Of a stretch of 64,000 nucleotides of DNA, positions 24,293 to 34,705 are shown piece after piece. The notes under the pieces were generated by a model, which saw only the letters and a program-made list of their open reading frames with translations, did no database searches and was not told the DNA's origin. Numbering within the stretch: the first letter of the stretch is position 1; each line of letters starts with the position of its first letter. The translations under genes were made by a program, and so were the position numbers. The DNA comes from Chamaecyparis obtusa (lineage: Eukaryota > Streptophyta > Pinopsida > Cupressales > Cupressaceae), in the NCBI GenBank assembly GCA_027943335.1, contig BSBK01001118.1, positions 1,291,501-1,355,500 on the forward strand. The letters run 5' to 3'.

Positions 24293-24965
24293 TGTGTTGA
24301 GGAGTTTGCTCCTTGTTTAATGTTAGCTGTTCTTGCACAATCCACTCATACAACAGTGAAATGCTATGTGGAATGGATGGTTGATAGTGTTCCTTGAGGG
24401 AAGGGGGATTGTGAAAGACTTGTTATCATTGTATTGTGTATTTCCAATACGTTTGGATGCAGGGTAGATTAGGAGAATGAAGGATCACTCACTGATTGCA
24501 TGATAACCCATTTTTGAAGGGTCACTGGGGGTTGAGGGGACAATCAAGGTTTGAATGATTGGGCCATTGGAGGACCCTATTTCTTTGTATTAATTGCTAT
24601 TCAAATTGGATGCATGGATTTCTTGTAAATTATCAATTGTTATGTATCCTACAACTGCATCCGTAAATCTGCATATACTTCTCTAAGGTTGTAAGCCACT
24701 TAGAGATTAAAATAGAGAAACTAAATCAAAATCGTTCTTTGTCCTATTTCCTTTTAACAAAGTCTCAACTATCAGTGATACAATACATTTGATGCCCTAA
24801 GCGATCAATACAAATGAGGCCTAGCTAGAAGCTCACGGGCTGTCCATTTGATAACCATAGTCAACATTTCAAAAAAATGGATATCCTTGAGCACAAGCAC
24901 TAATAACATCAAATAATGGAGTTAAAGCATGGGCTAGGACACAACACCGGTAGAATGCAGTCATT
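24293..24965 (-). repeat. Right arm of the long internal inverted repeat
   Basis: This is the reverse complement of about 11705-12385, including the region around TTAACAAAGTCTCAACTATC. The arms lie 11.9 kb apart and bracket the transposase and SET genes. Confidence 0.8.
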
Positions 24966-25082
24966 TTAGTGAGCATCTCATCAATATACAATGGCGTCAA
25001 CATTAACCAGTAATATCAACAAATGTGAATCCAAATATTTGAAAACCAATGGCATGTTTACAAAAAAGGTCTAATAGAACTC

Positions 25083-25196
25083 CCAACAATTCTTAAACAT
25101 ACTTTATCTGATATGATGAATTCTTAAACAATTAAGGTTGGAGTAGACATAGTTATCACACATTTTTTTGTGTGGTACAAGGAAGATTTGGCTAGG
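25083..25196 (+). repeat. Direct repeat of 15149-15265
   Basis: Nearly identical to 15149-15265 over about 115 bases (shared run CTTTATCTGATATGATGAAT). Shorter inverted pieces of the same block lie near 25250-25310 and 26060-26110. Confidence 0.75.
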
Positions 25197-25384
25197 TCAA
25201 GTCTTCATTCGTGCTAGCAGTCTACATAATTAGACCTTTATTAACAATTGATCATATCAGATAACTAGTATGTTTAAGAATTATTGGGACTAGTCCTTTG
25301 GCATGTATTAAATAGAATAGAATTTTCATCATATTATTACCATTCTATTTCTTTGTTGTAAACATGTCATCGGTTCAGTTTTGT

Positions 25385-26180
25385 AACTTCACTATTGTAT
25401 GAGTGGATTGTGCAGGAACAGTTGACATTAAACAAGGAGCAAACTCCTCAACACATCTTGGAAACCATTGAATTCAATAATAAATGAAACCTAACACCAA
25501 CACTATTCCTTCCATTCACTTTTACCAAGAATAAACAATTTAATCCACTCAACATTACATATAATCATTAGACAGTTACATTTCCTATCTGTGTACTGGA
25601 GGAACAGTCACAACCAAAACAATCCAAACATTTGAAAATAGTGAATCGGTATCCTTGAGCACAAGCACTAATAACATCAAATAATGGAGATAAAGCACAG
25701 GCTAGGGCATGACACCAGTAGAATGCGGTCATTTTAGAGAGCATTCGTGATCAAATAAAATGCAATGCATTTGAAATTTGTGGTCAAATGTGATGCCAGA
25801 TGCTCGAAAGATGAAGAAATCACATACCTTCTCTCACGCTCAGTGTTCGCTCATTTTCTCCCTCTCCTTCTCCATCCAATCAAAATAAAAATGATGAGGC
25901 CATTTCACTTCTTTTTTTCATAGCCAAATCTTCCTTGTACCACACGAAGAACATGCCATTGGTTCAATTTTGTAAATTTATTTTTTGTGTAATTAGTAAT
26001 TGGCAGATTAAATGCAGATAACACCTTTATCGATTTAATTAGCATGTTATTATCATATCAGATAAATTATGTTTAAGAATTGTTGGGACTAGTCCTTTTG
26101 CATGTATTAAACATAATAGAATTTTCAGCATATTATTATCATTCTATTTCTTTGTTCTAAACATGCCATTGGTTCAGTTT
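25385..26180. repeat. Further copies of the CACTA subterminal modules
   Basis: 25385-25520 copies 14025-14160 directly. 25640-25910 copies 11535-11790 in inverted orientation, with a pyrimidine-rich stretch TCCCTCTCCTTCTCCATCCA. 25935-26180 repeats the AACCAATGGCATG phrase in both orientations. No coding frame is credible. Confidence 0.65.
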
Positions 26181-26995
26181 TGTAGATTTATTTTTTGTGT
26201 TAAATGCATTTTTCATGAGGAGGGGTCTTCTTTTGAGGAGATTGATGAAGATTGTGCACCTCAAAAACCAATTCATAAGGTACCAATCATGTTTCCTATT
26301 CGCTTATATTTTTGTATTGGTAAATCTCCTTATAAGTTTCATGTCCTTTCTTTTGATTACTATGGATGAGATATATATCTTACATTTAACATTCAACTTC
26401 TTTACATTTTAGAACATGCAGTGTATTTTTTGAGGATTTTACCAAATCAACTTTTAACATAAACTGAAAACACCAAACTGATATGTTTCCCTTTCAACTT
26501 GACAAAATATTTGCATTTGACCAATAACTGCAAGCAACTGAATGATAAATCCACATACCTGTATCTTTGTAAAATACCTGGAACATCAAAAAGATGGCTA
26601 AGTGGTTACCGCCATGATTTTTATCTACTAAATATGGGACAAAAAGAACCAAAAAGAATCAAATAGAAAACATGATTGGTCATTTCAGAGAGCATTCATG
26701 ATCAAATAAAATGCAATGCCTTCTCTCAAGCTCGATCAACTTTCACCCACTCCTTTTCTCTACAATCGAAATAAAAATGATTTGGCCCTTTCAAAATAGT
26801 GAATCGACATCCTTGAGCACAAGCACCAATAACATCAACTATTTTGATCTGTGGGTACCCTAATGTTGGCAAGAGTTCTTTTATTAATAAGATTACTTTG
26901 CAAGCTTGAAGAAGCGGTATATTTTGGCAAATGAAGAGTGGAAAGATGATGATATTTCTGAGATCATGGATGGACACAATGTTGTAGATAGAATG
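26181..26995. other. Right CACTA interior with a third inverted module copy
   Basis: 26683-26840 is another inverted, shortened copy of 11535-11790 (shared CATTCATGATCAAATAAAAT type wording). Short open frames around 26163-26412 overlap each other and look like chance. Confidence 0.4.
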
Positions 26996-27075
26996 GGAAG
27001 ACATCTTTCTAGCCTGGCCCTGGATCCTTCGATAATTGAGGTAGGATCCAGACCCAAGCTAAAAAGATGTCTTCC
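26996..27075. repeat. Short hairpin, 33-bp arms
   Basis: 26996-27028 and 27043-27075 are inverted copies (GGAAGACATCTTT...GGATCCT) with four mismatches and a 14-base loop. Confidence 0.8.
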
Positions 27076-27134
27076 TTTCTCTTGTGGAATATAGGCTCTA
27101 CTGTTGCAACAACTACAAACTACGATGTAGATAT

Positions 27135-27325
27135 CACAACAGCTGAAAAACATAAATGTAGGCATCATGGTCACAATTTTTTGGAGACACAACATAATTG
27201 AGTGGTATTCCCAGATGATGCAAAGAAACCATTTCTTTGCATCGTCCGAAAATACCACTCAATTATGTTGTGTCTCCAAAAAATTGTGACCATGATGCCT
27301 ACATTTATGTTTCTCAGTTGTTGTG
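27135..27325. repeat. Near-perfect hairpin, 94-bp arms and 3-base loop
   Basis: 27135-27228 and 27232-27325 are inverted copies with few mismatches (for example AAATGTAGGCATCATGGTCA on the left and its complement on the right). The loop is CCA. A transcript would fold into a long double-stranded stem suited to Dicer processing. An open frame reads through each arm, but these are mirror images and not genes. Confidence 0.9.
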
Positions 27326-27940
27326 TCCCAGGACCCCTTATGACCCTTTATGACCCTTTACGATCCCTAAGAATATATATTAGAGGTCTTAAAATGTCGT
27401 AAAGGGTCATAAGAGGCTCCTAGGAGGGGCCAGATGAGCTTCCACCTTCACGTGGTTGGCCCTATTAAGTAGAGAATGTTAAACTATTCTCAAAACAAAG
27501 AGAAGCTCAATAATTTAAGGTCTCAGTCCATGGAGATGCTGAAAAAATGATGAGAATCAATGATGGAGATTTTTTAAATTTTGAGAAGACGTATATGGAG
27601 TGGAGACCAGATCAAGTACCAATGCAGAGATGATGATTCAGTAACCTATGTCTATAAAACCTTCACAATTATCCCTTCTTTGGCCTCTACTCATTCATCT
27701 TCTCAAAAATGGTTATCTAGAAACTTTGGATACTGTTTCTCATCCATGCATGAAATGTGCTAGTGATTGTATAAAATTACTTTAGGCCTCCAGTATTGAT
27801 GATTTGCACAAGTGTAAAATGTTTTTGCGATACTGGGATCAATTATATTGGATAATGTGTAGTGTACATAAATGCAAGGTGATGATTATTCTCGACGATC
27901 GACACGTATAAGTCTTTCAGGCCTTACCCAGTAGCTAGGA

Positions 27941-28418
27941 CTAAAGATAACACAACTCAAGAGACCATCATAGTTGATCTCTTTCTTCGGTCTATATTAT
28001 TGACAAAATGTTTTACCTTTCATTAGCTCATTAAATTCGAGGATTTGAAATAATTTAATAGAATATTTTTCATGTATAACGTACATTATTTAAGTTTGAC
28101 GCTGAACAAATTTATATGCTTCACGTACTTGTATACTACAAGGATGGCCATAAAGAAGCATCCCCTCTCATGGCTTGAGTAATGTAGGCCATTGGAGGAG
28201 ATGCTTCTTTATCATTGTCCTCATAGTCTACAAGTGCACAAAGTAGATAAATTTGTGCAATGTCAACTTAAATAATATACGTTGTCATGAAAATATTCTA
28301 TTAAATTCTTTCAAATCCTCAAATTTGATGAGCTAATGAAAGGTAAACATTTTGTCAATAATATAGACAGAAAAAAGAGACAACCTATGATGGTCTCTTG
28401 AGCCGTGTTATTTTTAAC
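27941..28418. repeat. Long foldback, ~230-bp arms
   Basis: 27941-28174 and 28188-28418 are inverted copies with scattered mismatches. Matching blocks are AAGAAGCATC/GATGCTTCTT beside the 13-base loop and CTCATTAAATTCGAGGATTT against its complement. Nothing is encoded. It could be a foldback transposon nested in the CACTA element or part of its subterminal region. Confidence 0.85.
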
Positions 28419-28465
28419 ATGCAGGTCCATTACTTTTTTGATGCTTTATAGTTTATTCCAACGGT

Positions 28466-28870
28466 AATGTTATACATCCAACAACATTTCCCATCGGACA
28501 ATACACCCACCCGTCGCCTCTCTGACAAATAAAATGTCAGAGAAAATTACTTTTCGACAATTACTGCAACAGGAATGCTATATCTCCAATAGGGCTACCT
28601 GTCGGCAATATATTGCCATATTGTCACTCTTCCAACAGTCCAAATGTCAGAGATATGTACTTTTCAATAGACTTTAGCAACAATAATGCTATAGCACCGA
28701 TGGGTTTATCTATCAAACATTGGCTGTAGATTTGTCGCTATTCCAACAGTTATGATGTCGGAAAGTAATTCTTTTCGACAGGTAATTGTGACAGCCATGC
28801 TATATTTTCGATAGGTCTTCTTGTCGGATTTTTGATAGATGGACTGTAGGAAATGTCATAACAAAGCTGG
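28466..28870. repeat. Right subterminal tandem repeat, ~110-bp unit
   Basis: Units begin near 28466, 28574, 28685 and 28797 with AATG(C/T)TATA, and each contains a (G/A)AT(G/A)GG core and words such as TGTCGG, CCAACAG and TTTTCGACA. The copies are quite diverged. Position just inside the right end and motif sharing with the left end fit a CACTA subterminal region. Confidence 0.75.
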
Positions 28871-28984
28871 TATTCATGGACAAGTTTTCGACAGAATGGG
28901 GTATTAGAAAACTGATGGTTACCTCTTCCATCACAATTTGCAATGCAAAAACAAGGGCAGACACATATGTCAGAATATCAACAA

Positions 28985-29052
28985 ATGGGCATTGCAAATT
29001 TGACAAATGGGCATTGTAAATTTGACAAATGGGCATTGTAAATCCAACAAAT
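28985..29052. repeat. Three tandem copies of a ~23-bp unit near the right CACTA end
   Basis: The unit GGGCATTGTAAATTTGACAA with AT is present three times, the last copy altered, directly inside the right terminal inverted repeat. Confidence 0.85.
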
Positions 29053-29055
29053 GGA

Positions 29056-29085
29056 TGTCAGAATTTGACCTCAAATGTACTAGTG
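29056..29085 (-). repeat. Right terminal inverted repeat of the CACTA element
   Basis: Read on the minus strand it starts CACTAGTACATTTGAGG and matches the left end at 26 of 30 positions. The ACA duplication follows at 29086-29088. Confidence 0.93.
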
Positions 29086-29670
29086 ACATGGTAGAGGTAA
29101 AAGAAAAATGCTTAGTTAATTTTAGCATTGGAACTTACATAGATGAGGTGTTGTGTGATGTGGTATCTATGAGCGCATGTCATGTTCCATTAGGTAGAGC
29201 TTGGAAATATGATAGAGGAGCTATTCTTGATTGAAAAATAAATATGGTCACAATAGAAAAGGATGGACAAAGATTTACTTTAGTTCCTTTGAAGGAAGAA
29301 GAGGGGAGAAGTGCTAGAAATTTGAGCATGGTGAAGAGTTAGTGTTCTGAGAATTAGAATCCTAAGGTTAGTATGGATCGAAAGCATGATCTTGGAATAA
29401 GACTAGAGAACAAGTTGGCATTAGATAATAAGAAGAGAAATGTGTTGTAGTATAAGATTTTTTTATCAGAGGAAGTCTTGTGACAGAGGTAAATCAGATG
29501 TGCAGAAGACAAGAGGTGGTAGTAAGAGTTATTCATCTTCTAATGTGATACAGAGTGCTAACAAGGTTGGATTTATGGATTTGGAAAAAGGTGGAGATGA
29601 GTTGTAGAGAAAGAGAGTTGCAAATAAAGAAGATATGTGGCTTAAGAATGTGCATGCGATTATGTCTTGA
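29086..29670 (+). pseudogene. Gypsy A protease, second half, and following linker
   Basis: The frame continues the protease interrupted at 11396: VEVKEKCLVNFSIGTYIDEV, then VLCDVVSMSACHVPLGRAWKY, the typical end of a plant Ty3/gypsy protease. A TGA lies at 29232-29234, and TIEKDGQRFTLVPL follows in the same frame. After about 29340 stops become frequent and no RT is reached before the copia element at 29671. Confidence 0.85.
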
Positions 29671-31172
29671 TGTTAGAATAACTGAGAGGGGGGGTGAATC
29701 AGTTAAAATAGTTATCCTATAGTCCCAAACTCTTAGATGTACTTTGCAAAAAAATTTCAACAATAAAAACAACTCGGTAAGATAAAATATCAATCTATCT
29801 GTTCATTTACCGAATACCAGTAATATATCCAAACTGTGATTACTGATTAAATCAACTATGCAGTATGAATAGTATGATAGAAAAATAATCAAAACAAATA
29901 ACACATAACACAATGACTTAATGTGGAAACCCTGCTAAGGGAAAAACCACCTAGGACCGGTAACCCAAAATATTTCACTCTTCTGAAGTGAGCTTGATTA
30001 GGAGCCAACCCTGTTAAAGGTTACAATGCACACTGTTAGGTATAACCTAGTTAGAGGATTTATCACTAATAGTTAACTTTTGAACAGCATTCACTATGGG
30101 GTGAACAAGATAACAATTAACATTCATTGAATGTCATAATACATAAGACTATTAAGTCCACTCGATTATGAGATTTTGTTGAATCAATGGTTAAATTGAT
30201 ACAGTTTTGATCTGATTCAAATACAACTCAATTATAAATATTTAGATCTATGTTATGCTCATAAAACTCATATGATCATTAAAAAATTCACTTCCTCAAT
30301 ATTTCTTCAACTTACTTTGTTCAATGTATAGTTCTATGATGCTTGGTTATGCCTGCAGCTTGGTTCTATCTGTAACTAGTTTGATCAGGTATGCATGAAT
30401 AAAGTCTTCACATGAAATCTTTTACAGTCTCTATTCATCTGGCATGTTTCAACAATGAAACTCATGTCTCTTAAATAGGCAAGTAAACTATTTTCATATT
30501 AGCCATCAGATTTTTCCTCTTAATCTCCTTTGTCCATTTTTCTTCTTAAACCTTCCTAGGAAGATGTGTCAATAACACGTTTCAATCTCATCCTTTAGAT
30601 CATCTCTGAATTATGTCAGTCATGGATCTTACAACAAAATTTATCTATAACCTTAAAATCATAACAATTTTCATCTTGCCAATTTCAATCGGTTTTTCTT
30701 AGCATTTAATGTTTTCATCCATACTCAGTTAATATTGAATGCATTGGTGATAACTAACTCAGTTATTACTGTCACTCAGTATACACTGCACTGGCTCGGT
30801 GTATATAGAAGTTTTTATTTACCGACCACATTAATTTGTTCAATTCATTTTTATTCTTCATAATAGAGTAATGTAACATGCTCAAGTCAACAATATAACG
30901 CCATAGACTCATCAATAAATTACCCAATGTATACCTTATCCTTATCTATCATATCCTTCTTTTCCTTATGTAGATATCTCATTTCTTCACCATTTCTTCC
31001 TTCTATAAATATTCAGATGTTTGTAACTATCATGATAAGTATAGTCAAAACTAGTTGATATCAATGATAACATATTGACTGATTTAATCATCTTACATAC
31101 CACATTAATAGCTCGGTGATCTCTAATCATTTTTCTTTTAGTTTATCAAGATATTCAATCAGTTGTAGGTCA
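29671..31172 (-). repeat. 3' LTR of the copia element
   Basis: In element orientation it starts TGACCTACAACTG at 31172 and ends ATTCTAACA at 29671. It aligns end to end with 35960-37463. The purine run CCAAAGAGAGAGA at 31175-31188 (minus strand) precedes it as polypurine tract. Confidence 0.92.
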
Positions 31173-31683
31173 TGAATCTCTCTCTTTGGCATTGATGGAA
31201 ACACAAAATATGAAATATGTTATACACATACCAAACATGTATTCTACAACTATATAAGTAAATTTTTTAGCTTGGTAAGCTCTCCCTAGATTTATATTTA
31301 ATATGTTTGATCAATACAATCAAAATTCCATGCAGACTCTCCCTACAGATTTGATATTTTCAACTTTTTGATTCTTTCCCATGTTCTCAGCAACAATTGT
31401 TATATCTCTCCCTTTATTTCATAGAACTCCCTTCTTCTGATATTTCATAAAGATCTCTCTCCCTTTGAAAAAATGCCAAAGAAAAAAATATAAACATCTC
31501 TTCAGCAGCCAAGTAATTCTCTATTGTTCGGTTCAGATCTGGTACCTCCATGTACAGATAAACAATTCTATGTTCCATCTTCTATACTCTTTCACAACCT
31601 TAGAAATCCTAAAGTGTGAGCTATGTGCATCAACATGAATGATCTTCTGATAAAGTGTAAGTTGATGCAACCTCCTAATCACC
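31173..31683 (-). other. 3' untranslated interior of the copia element
   Basis: Between the RNase H stop and the polypurine tract at 31175-31188 there is pyrimidine-rich (on +) sequence with no frame. Confidence 0.6.
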
Positions 31684-32442
31684 TTAGTGACCGATAGATA
31701 GGGGACGGACCCCAAGTCTAGTCGTCAAGTACTCAAAAGTGTCCTTTGGTAAGGTCTTGGTAAAAATATCAGCAAGTTGTTCTTTAAATTTCACAAATTC
31801 TAGTTTCACCTGCTTCTCTTGTACTTGTTCCCTCAAATAGTGATACTTAATAGATATGCGCTTTGTCTTTGAATGCATCACCAGATTCTTTGAAATGTTT
31901 ATAGCACTTATGTTGTCACAATATATAATCATCAGTTCAATGATCACTTCATTCATTCCTTCCAACACTTGTTTTATCCATGCAATATTTGAACAATTAG
32001 AAGCAACAACATACTCTACTTCAGCAGTAGACTGAGAAATGCATGCTTGTTTCTTTCTTATCCATGTCACAATCCTTTCTCCTAAAACCAATGCTCCACC
32101 AGTTGTGCTCTTCTGGTCATCAATGTTTCCAGCCTGATTTGCATCTGTGTAAACTCAGAGTTCAAAATTGCCTTCCTTTGTGTACCATAAACCATAATCT
32201 TTAGTCTTCTTCAAATATCTCAAAATCCTTTTAACATCAACCATATGTGAATCTTTAGGATTAGCAGAAAATCTTGCCACAATCCCAACTGCATGTGCTA
32301 TATCAAGTCTATTGTGTACAACATACATCAATTTTCCAATCATTGACCTATGTAGTGTTTGATTTACCTTGGTTGATTCATCATCCTTTGTCAACTTACA
32401 TCTTGTCACCATCGGTGTTCCTATAGATTTTGAATCTTCCAT
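31684..32442 (-). pseudogene. Copia RNase H and end of RT
   Basis: The minus-strand frame 32442-32155 carries the conserved connection SIGTPMVTRCKLTKDDES, MIGKLMYV and RILRYLKKTKDYGLWY. After a stop at 32152 the frame 32091-31684 reads RKKQACISQSTAEVEYVVAS, the copia RNase H active region. It then reads KFKEQLADIFTKTLPKDTFE and ends in GVRPLSIGH. RNase H removes the RNA from the RNA:DNA hybrid. Confidence 0.9.
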
Positions 32443-33416
32443 GCCAAAAGTCCTTAATTAGTTCTTCCTTTATGTATTTTGATTGAGTGATGAAAATCCC
32501 ATCATTCTGTTGTAAAATCTGCAAACCTAGAAAGAATTTAATCTCTCCTAACATTGACATCTCAAACTCCTTTCTCATTTCATTAGCAAAATATTTTCAA
32601 TTATTTTCATTACCTCCACATATGATATCATCAACAAAAATTTTAGCAATCAAAATATTATCATTAGGTTCTATTTTCATGTACAAATTAATGTTTTCAC
32701 TTGTCCTTACAAAGCCAATACTGATAAGATAAGCATGAAGTCTTTCATACCATGCTCTTAGTGCTTGCTTTACTCCATACAAAGCTTTGTGCAGTCTACA
32801 TACCATGTTCTTCTGATTTAGATCAACAAAACCTTTGGGTTGTTCAATGTAGACCTCCTCCTCAAGAATTCCATTCACAAATACTGATTTCACATCCAAT
32901 TGATATACTTTGAATCCCTTATGTGCAACATATGAAAGTAATATATGGACTCCTTCAAGTCTTTCTACTGGTGCAAAAGTTTCACCATAATCTATACCTT
33001 CTTGTGTGCATATCCCTTGCATACAAGTCTTGCCTTATTCCTTGTTACTCACCATTTTCATTTAACTTGTTTATGAAAATCCACTTAGTACCAATTAAAT
33101 TTTTATCATTCAGTCTTGGTACCAATGTCCATATCTTATTTTTCTCAATTTGTTCAATTTCGTCATTCATAGCATTAATTGATTCTTCATTTTCAAGTGC
33201 AACTTTGACATTCTTAAGCTCAAATTCACAAACTAAGCATGTGATTTGTCTTAACTTACTTCGGGTCATCATGCCAACTTTATTATCTCCAATGATTTGG
33301 TTCTCCGAATGGTGTCTTCTAACAAATCTTGCCAGTACTTTCTCTCTTCTTTTCTCATCATTCGGTTCAGGTTCATTTTTTTTCTCGATAGCTTCTTCCT
33401 GGTTCTCAGTTTGCAT
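32443..33416 (-). pseudogene. Copia reverse transcriptase
   Basis: Pieces in two frames give a copia RT in order. WTLVPRLNDKNLIGTKWIF is followed by GIDYGETFAPVERLEGV, YQLDVKSVFVNGILEEEVYI, KALYGVKQALRAWYERL and the active site FVDDIICGG at about 32610-32640 (canonical YVDD with Phe for Tyr). MLGEIKFFLGLQILQ comes last. Frameshifts lie near 33030 and 32440 and a stop near 32595. It is inactive as it stands. Confidence 0.92.
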
Positions 33417-34705
33417 TTGCTAATTCTCGGTAGCATTTTCTTGATGCTTGGTAGACTCATATATCCTATGGCTTTGGTAGATAGTCTGGATGCTCAACAT
33501 ATGTAAACCTACCATAGTCTTTCGGATTCTTCATGCTTTCTTTATCATTCTTTTCAACAAACTCATCAACTTTTACATTAGCACTTTCAACCATCTTATT
33601 AGTAGCCTTGTTCAAACATTTATAATCTTTACTCTTAGTAGGATATCCTTAAAATATTCCTTCATCACCTTTAGAGACAAATTTACCATTCCTATCATCT
33701 TTCAGAATGTAACATCTACTTCCAAAAATTCTGAAATAACTTACATTCAGTTTATAGCCAAACCATAACTCATAAGGTGTCTTGTTTGTATCTTTTTTCA
33801 ATTGAACTCAGTTCATGGTGTATACAATAGTGCTAACTGTTTCTCTCTAGTAAATTTGTGCAACATCTTTATCAATCATCAATGTTCTAGCACAATCAAC
33901 AATAGATTTGTTCCTCCTTTCAGCAATCCTAGTTTGTTGTGGTGTTCTCGGTACAGAAACCTGTCTTTTGATTCCATGCTCATTACAGAAATTAGTGAAT
34001 TCATCAGAAATAAACTCACCTCTTCTATCAGATCTTAAGCATTTTAAGTCTTTACCAGTTTCTTTTTCAACTTTAGCCTTATACCATTTAAACAAGTTGA
34101 AAGCCTTAGATTTTTCTTTTAAGAACATGACCGTCATCATCCTAGAGTAGTCATCAACAAATAAAATAAAATATTTGTCACCATAGTAACTCTGAGTTCT
34201 CATAGGACCACATAAGTTGGTATGAACCAACTCCAAAATTCCTTTAGATGAGTAGTCTTTGCTTTTAAAACTAGATTTGGTCATCTTTCCTTTCTGACAT
34301 TGATTGCACATAACATGATCAGGTTTGGTTAGACTCGGCAAACCTCTAACTCTCTTTTTTTTACTGATCTTAACTATGTTATCAAAGTTCACATGGCACG
34401 GTCTCTTATGCCACAACCATACATCTTCATTTTTGGCAAACAAACAAGAAGTTTCGAGATTGTCAAGATAGAATAAATTAGCTTTTGATTGTCCTCCAGT
34501 ACCTACCAACTTTCCAGTTCCATCATAGATTTTCACCTTCTTACTTTCAAATGCAACTCGATGACCTAATTTATTCAGTTGTGCTACACTCAGAAGATTG
34601 TAGTTAAGTCCTTTACCCAGTATGCATTATTACATCTAATCCTATCATTTAATAAGATAGACCCTTTTCCTTTTACTTGACAAGGTGTATCATTTCCCAT
34701 TTTGA
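33417..34705 (-). pseudogene. Copia integrase (GAG_pre-integrase plus core)
   Basis: The frame 34536-33847 starts in the pre-integrase domain (VWLWHKRPCHVNFDNIVKI, then a CNQCQKGK zinc-ligand pair). The integrase core follows with CGPMRTQSYYGDKYFILFVD, LKCLRSDRRGEFISDEF and PRTPQQTRIAERRNKSIVD. The metal-binding D, D and E positions are present. A stop precedes the continuation to about 33420 (YELWFGYKLNVSYFRIFGSR and then an acidic linker to RT). Confidence 0.9.

Larger units (their letters stand above)
11397..29085 (+). mobile_element. 17.7-kb CACTA (En/Spm) DNA transposon inserted in gypsy A
   Basis: The ends are inverted copies, CACTACTACATTTG on the left and its counterpart reading CACTAGTACATTTG inward from the right, about 30 bp with four mismatches. 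They are flanked by the same 3 bp, ACA (11394-11396 and 29086-29088), the duplication length typical of CACTA. Inside are transposase remnants with DUF4218/DUF4216 (15987-17993), a SET-domain gene (18235-19103), Ptta/En/Spm-like exons (19256-22012), and long repeat-rich subterminal regions on both sides. The host gypsy protease frame is restored when one ACA copy is kept. Borders are certain; the element is non-autonomous because the catalytic core is missing. Confidence 0.95.

Noticed and set aside
26893..27402. Mirror-image open frames around the 94-bp hairpin
   Set aside because: The same peptide appears on both strands because the arms are inverted copies; there is no start context or family match.
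28985..29052. Regularly spaced repeats considered as a CRISPR-like array
   Set aside because: Units are directly adjacent without unique spacers, and they sit in a plant transposon end.
32923..33768. Plus-strand open frames opposite the copia RT and linker
   Set aside because: They are hydrophobic-looking antisense readings of the minus-strand pol; the real frame has all RT motifs.
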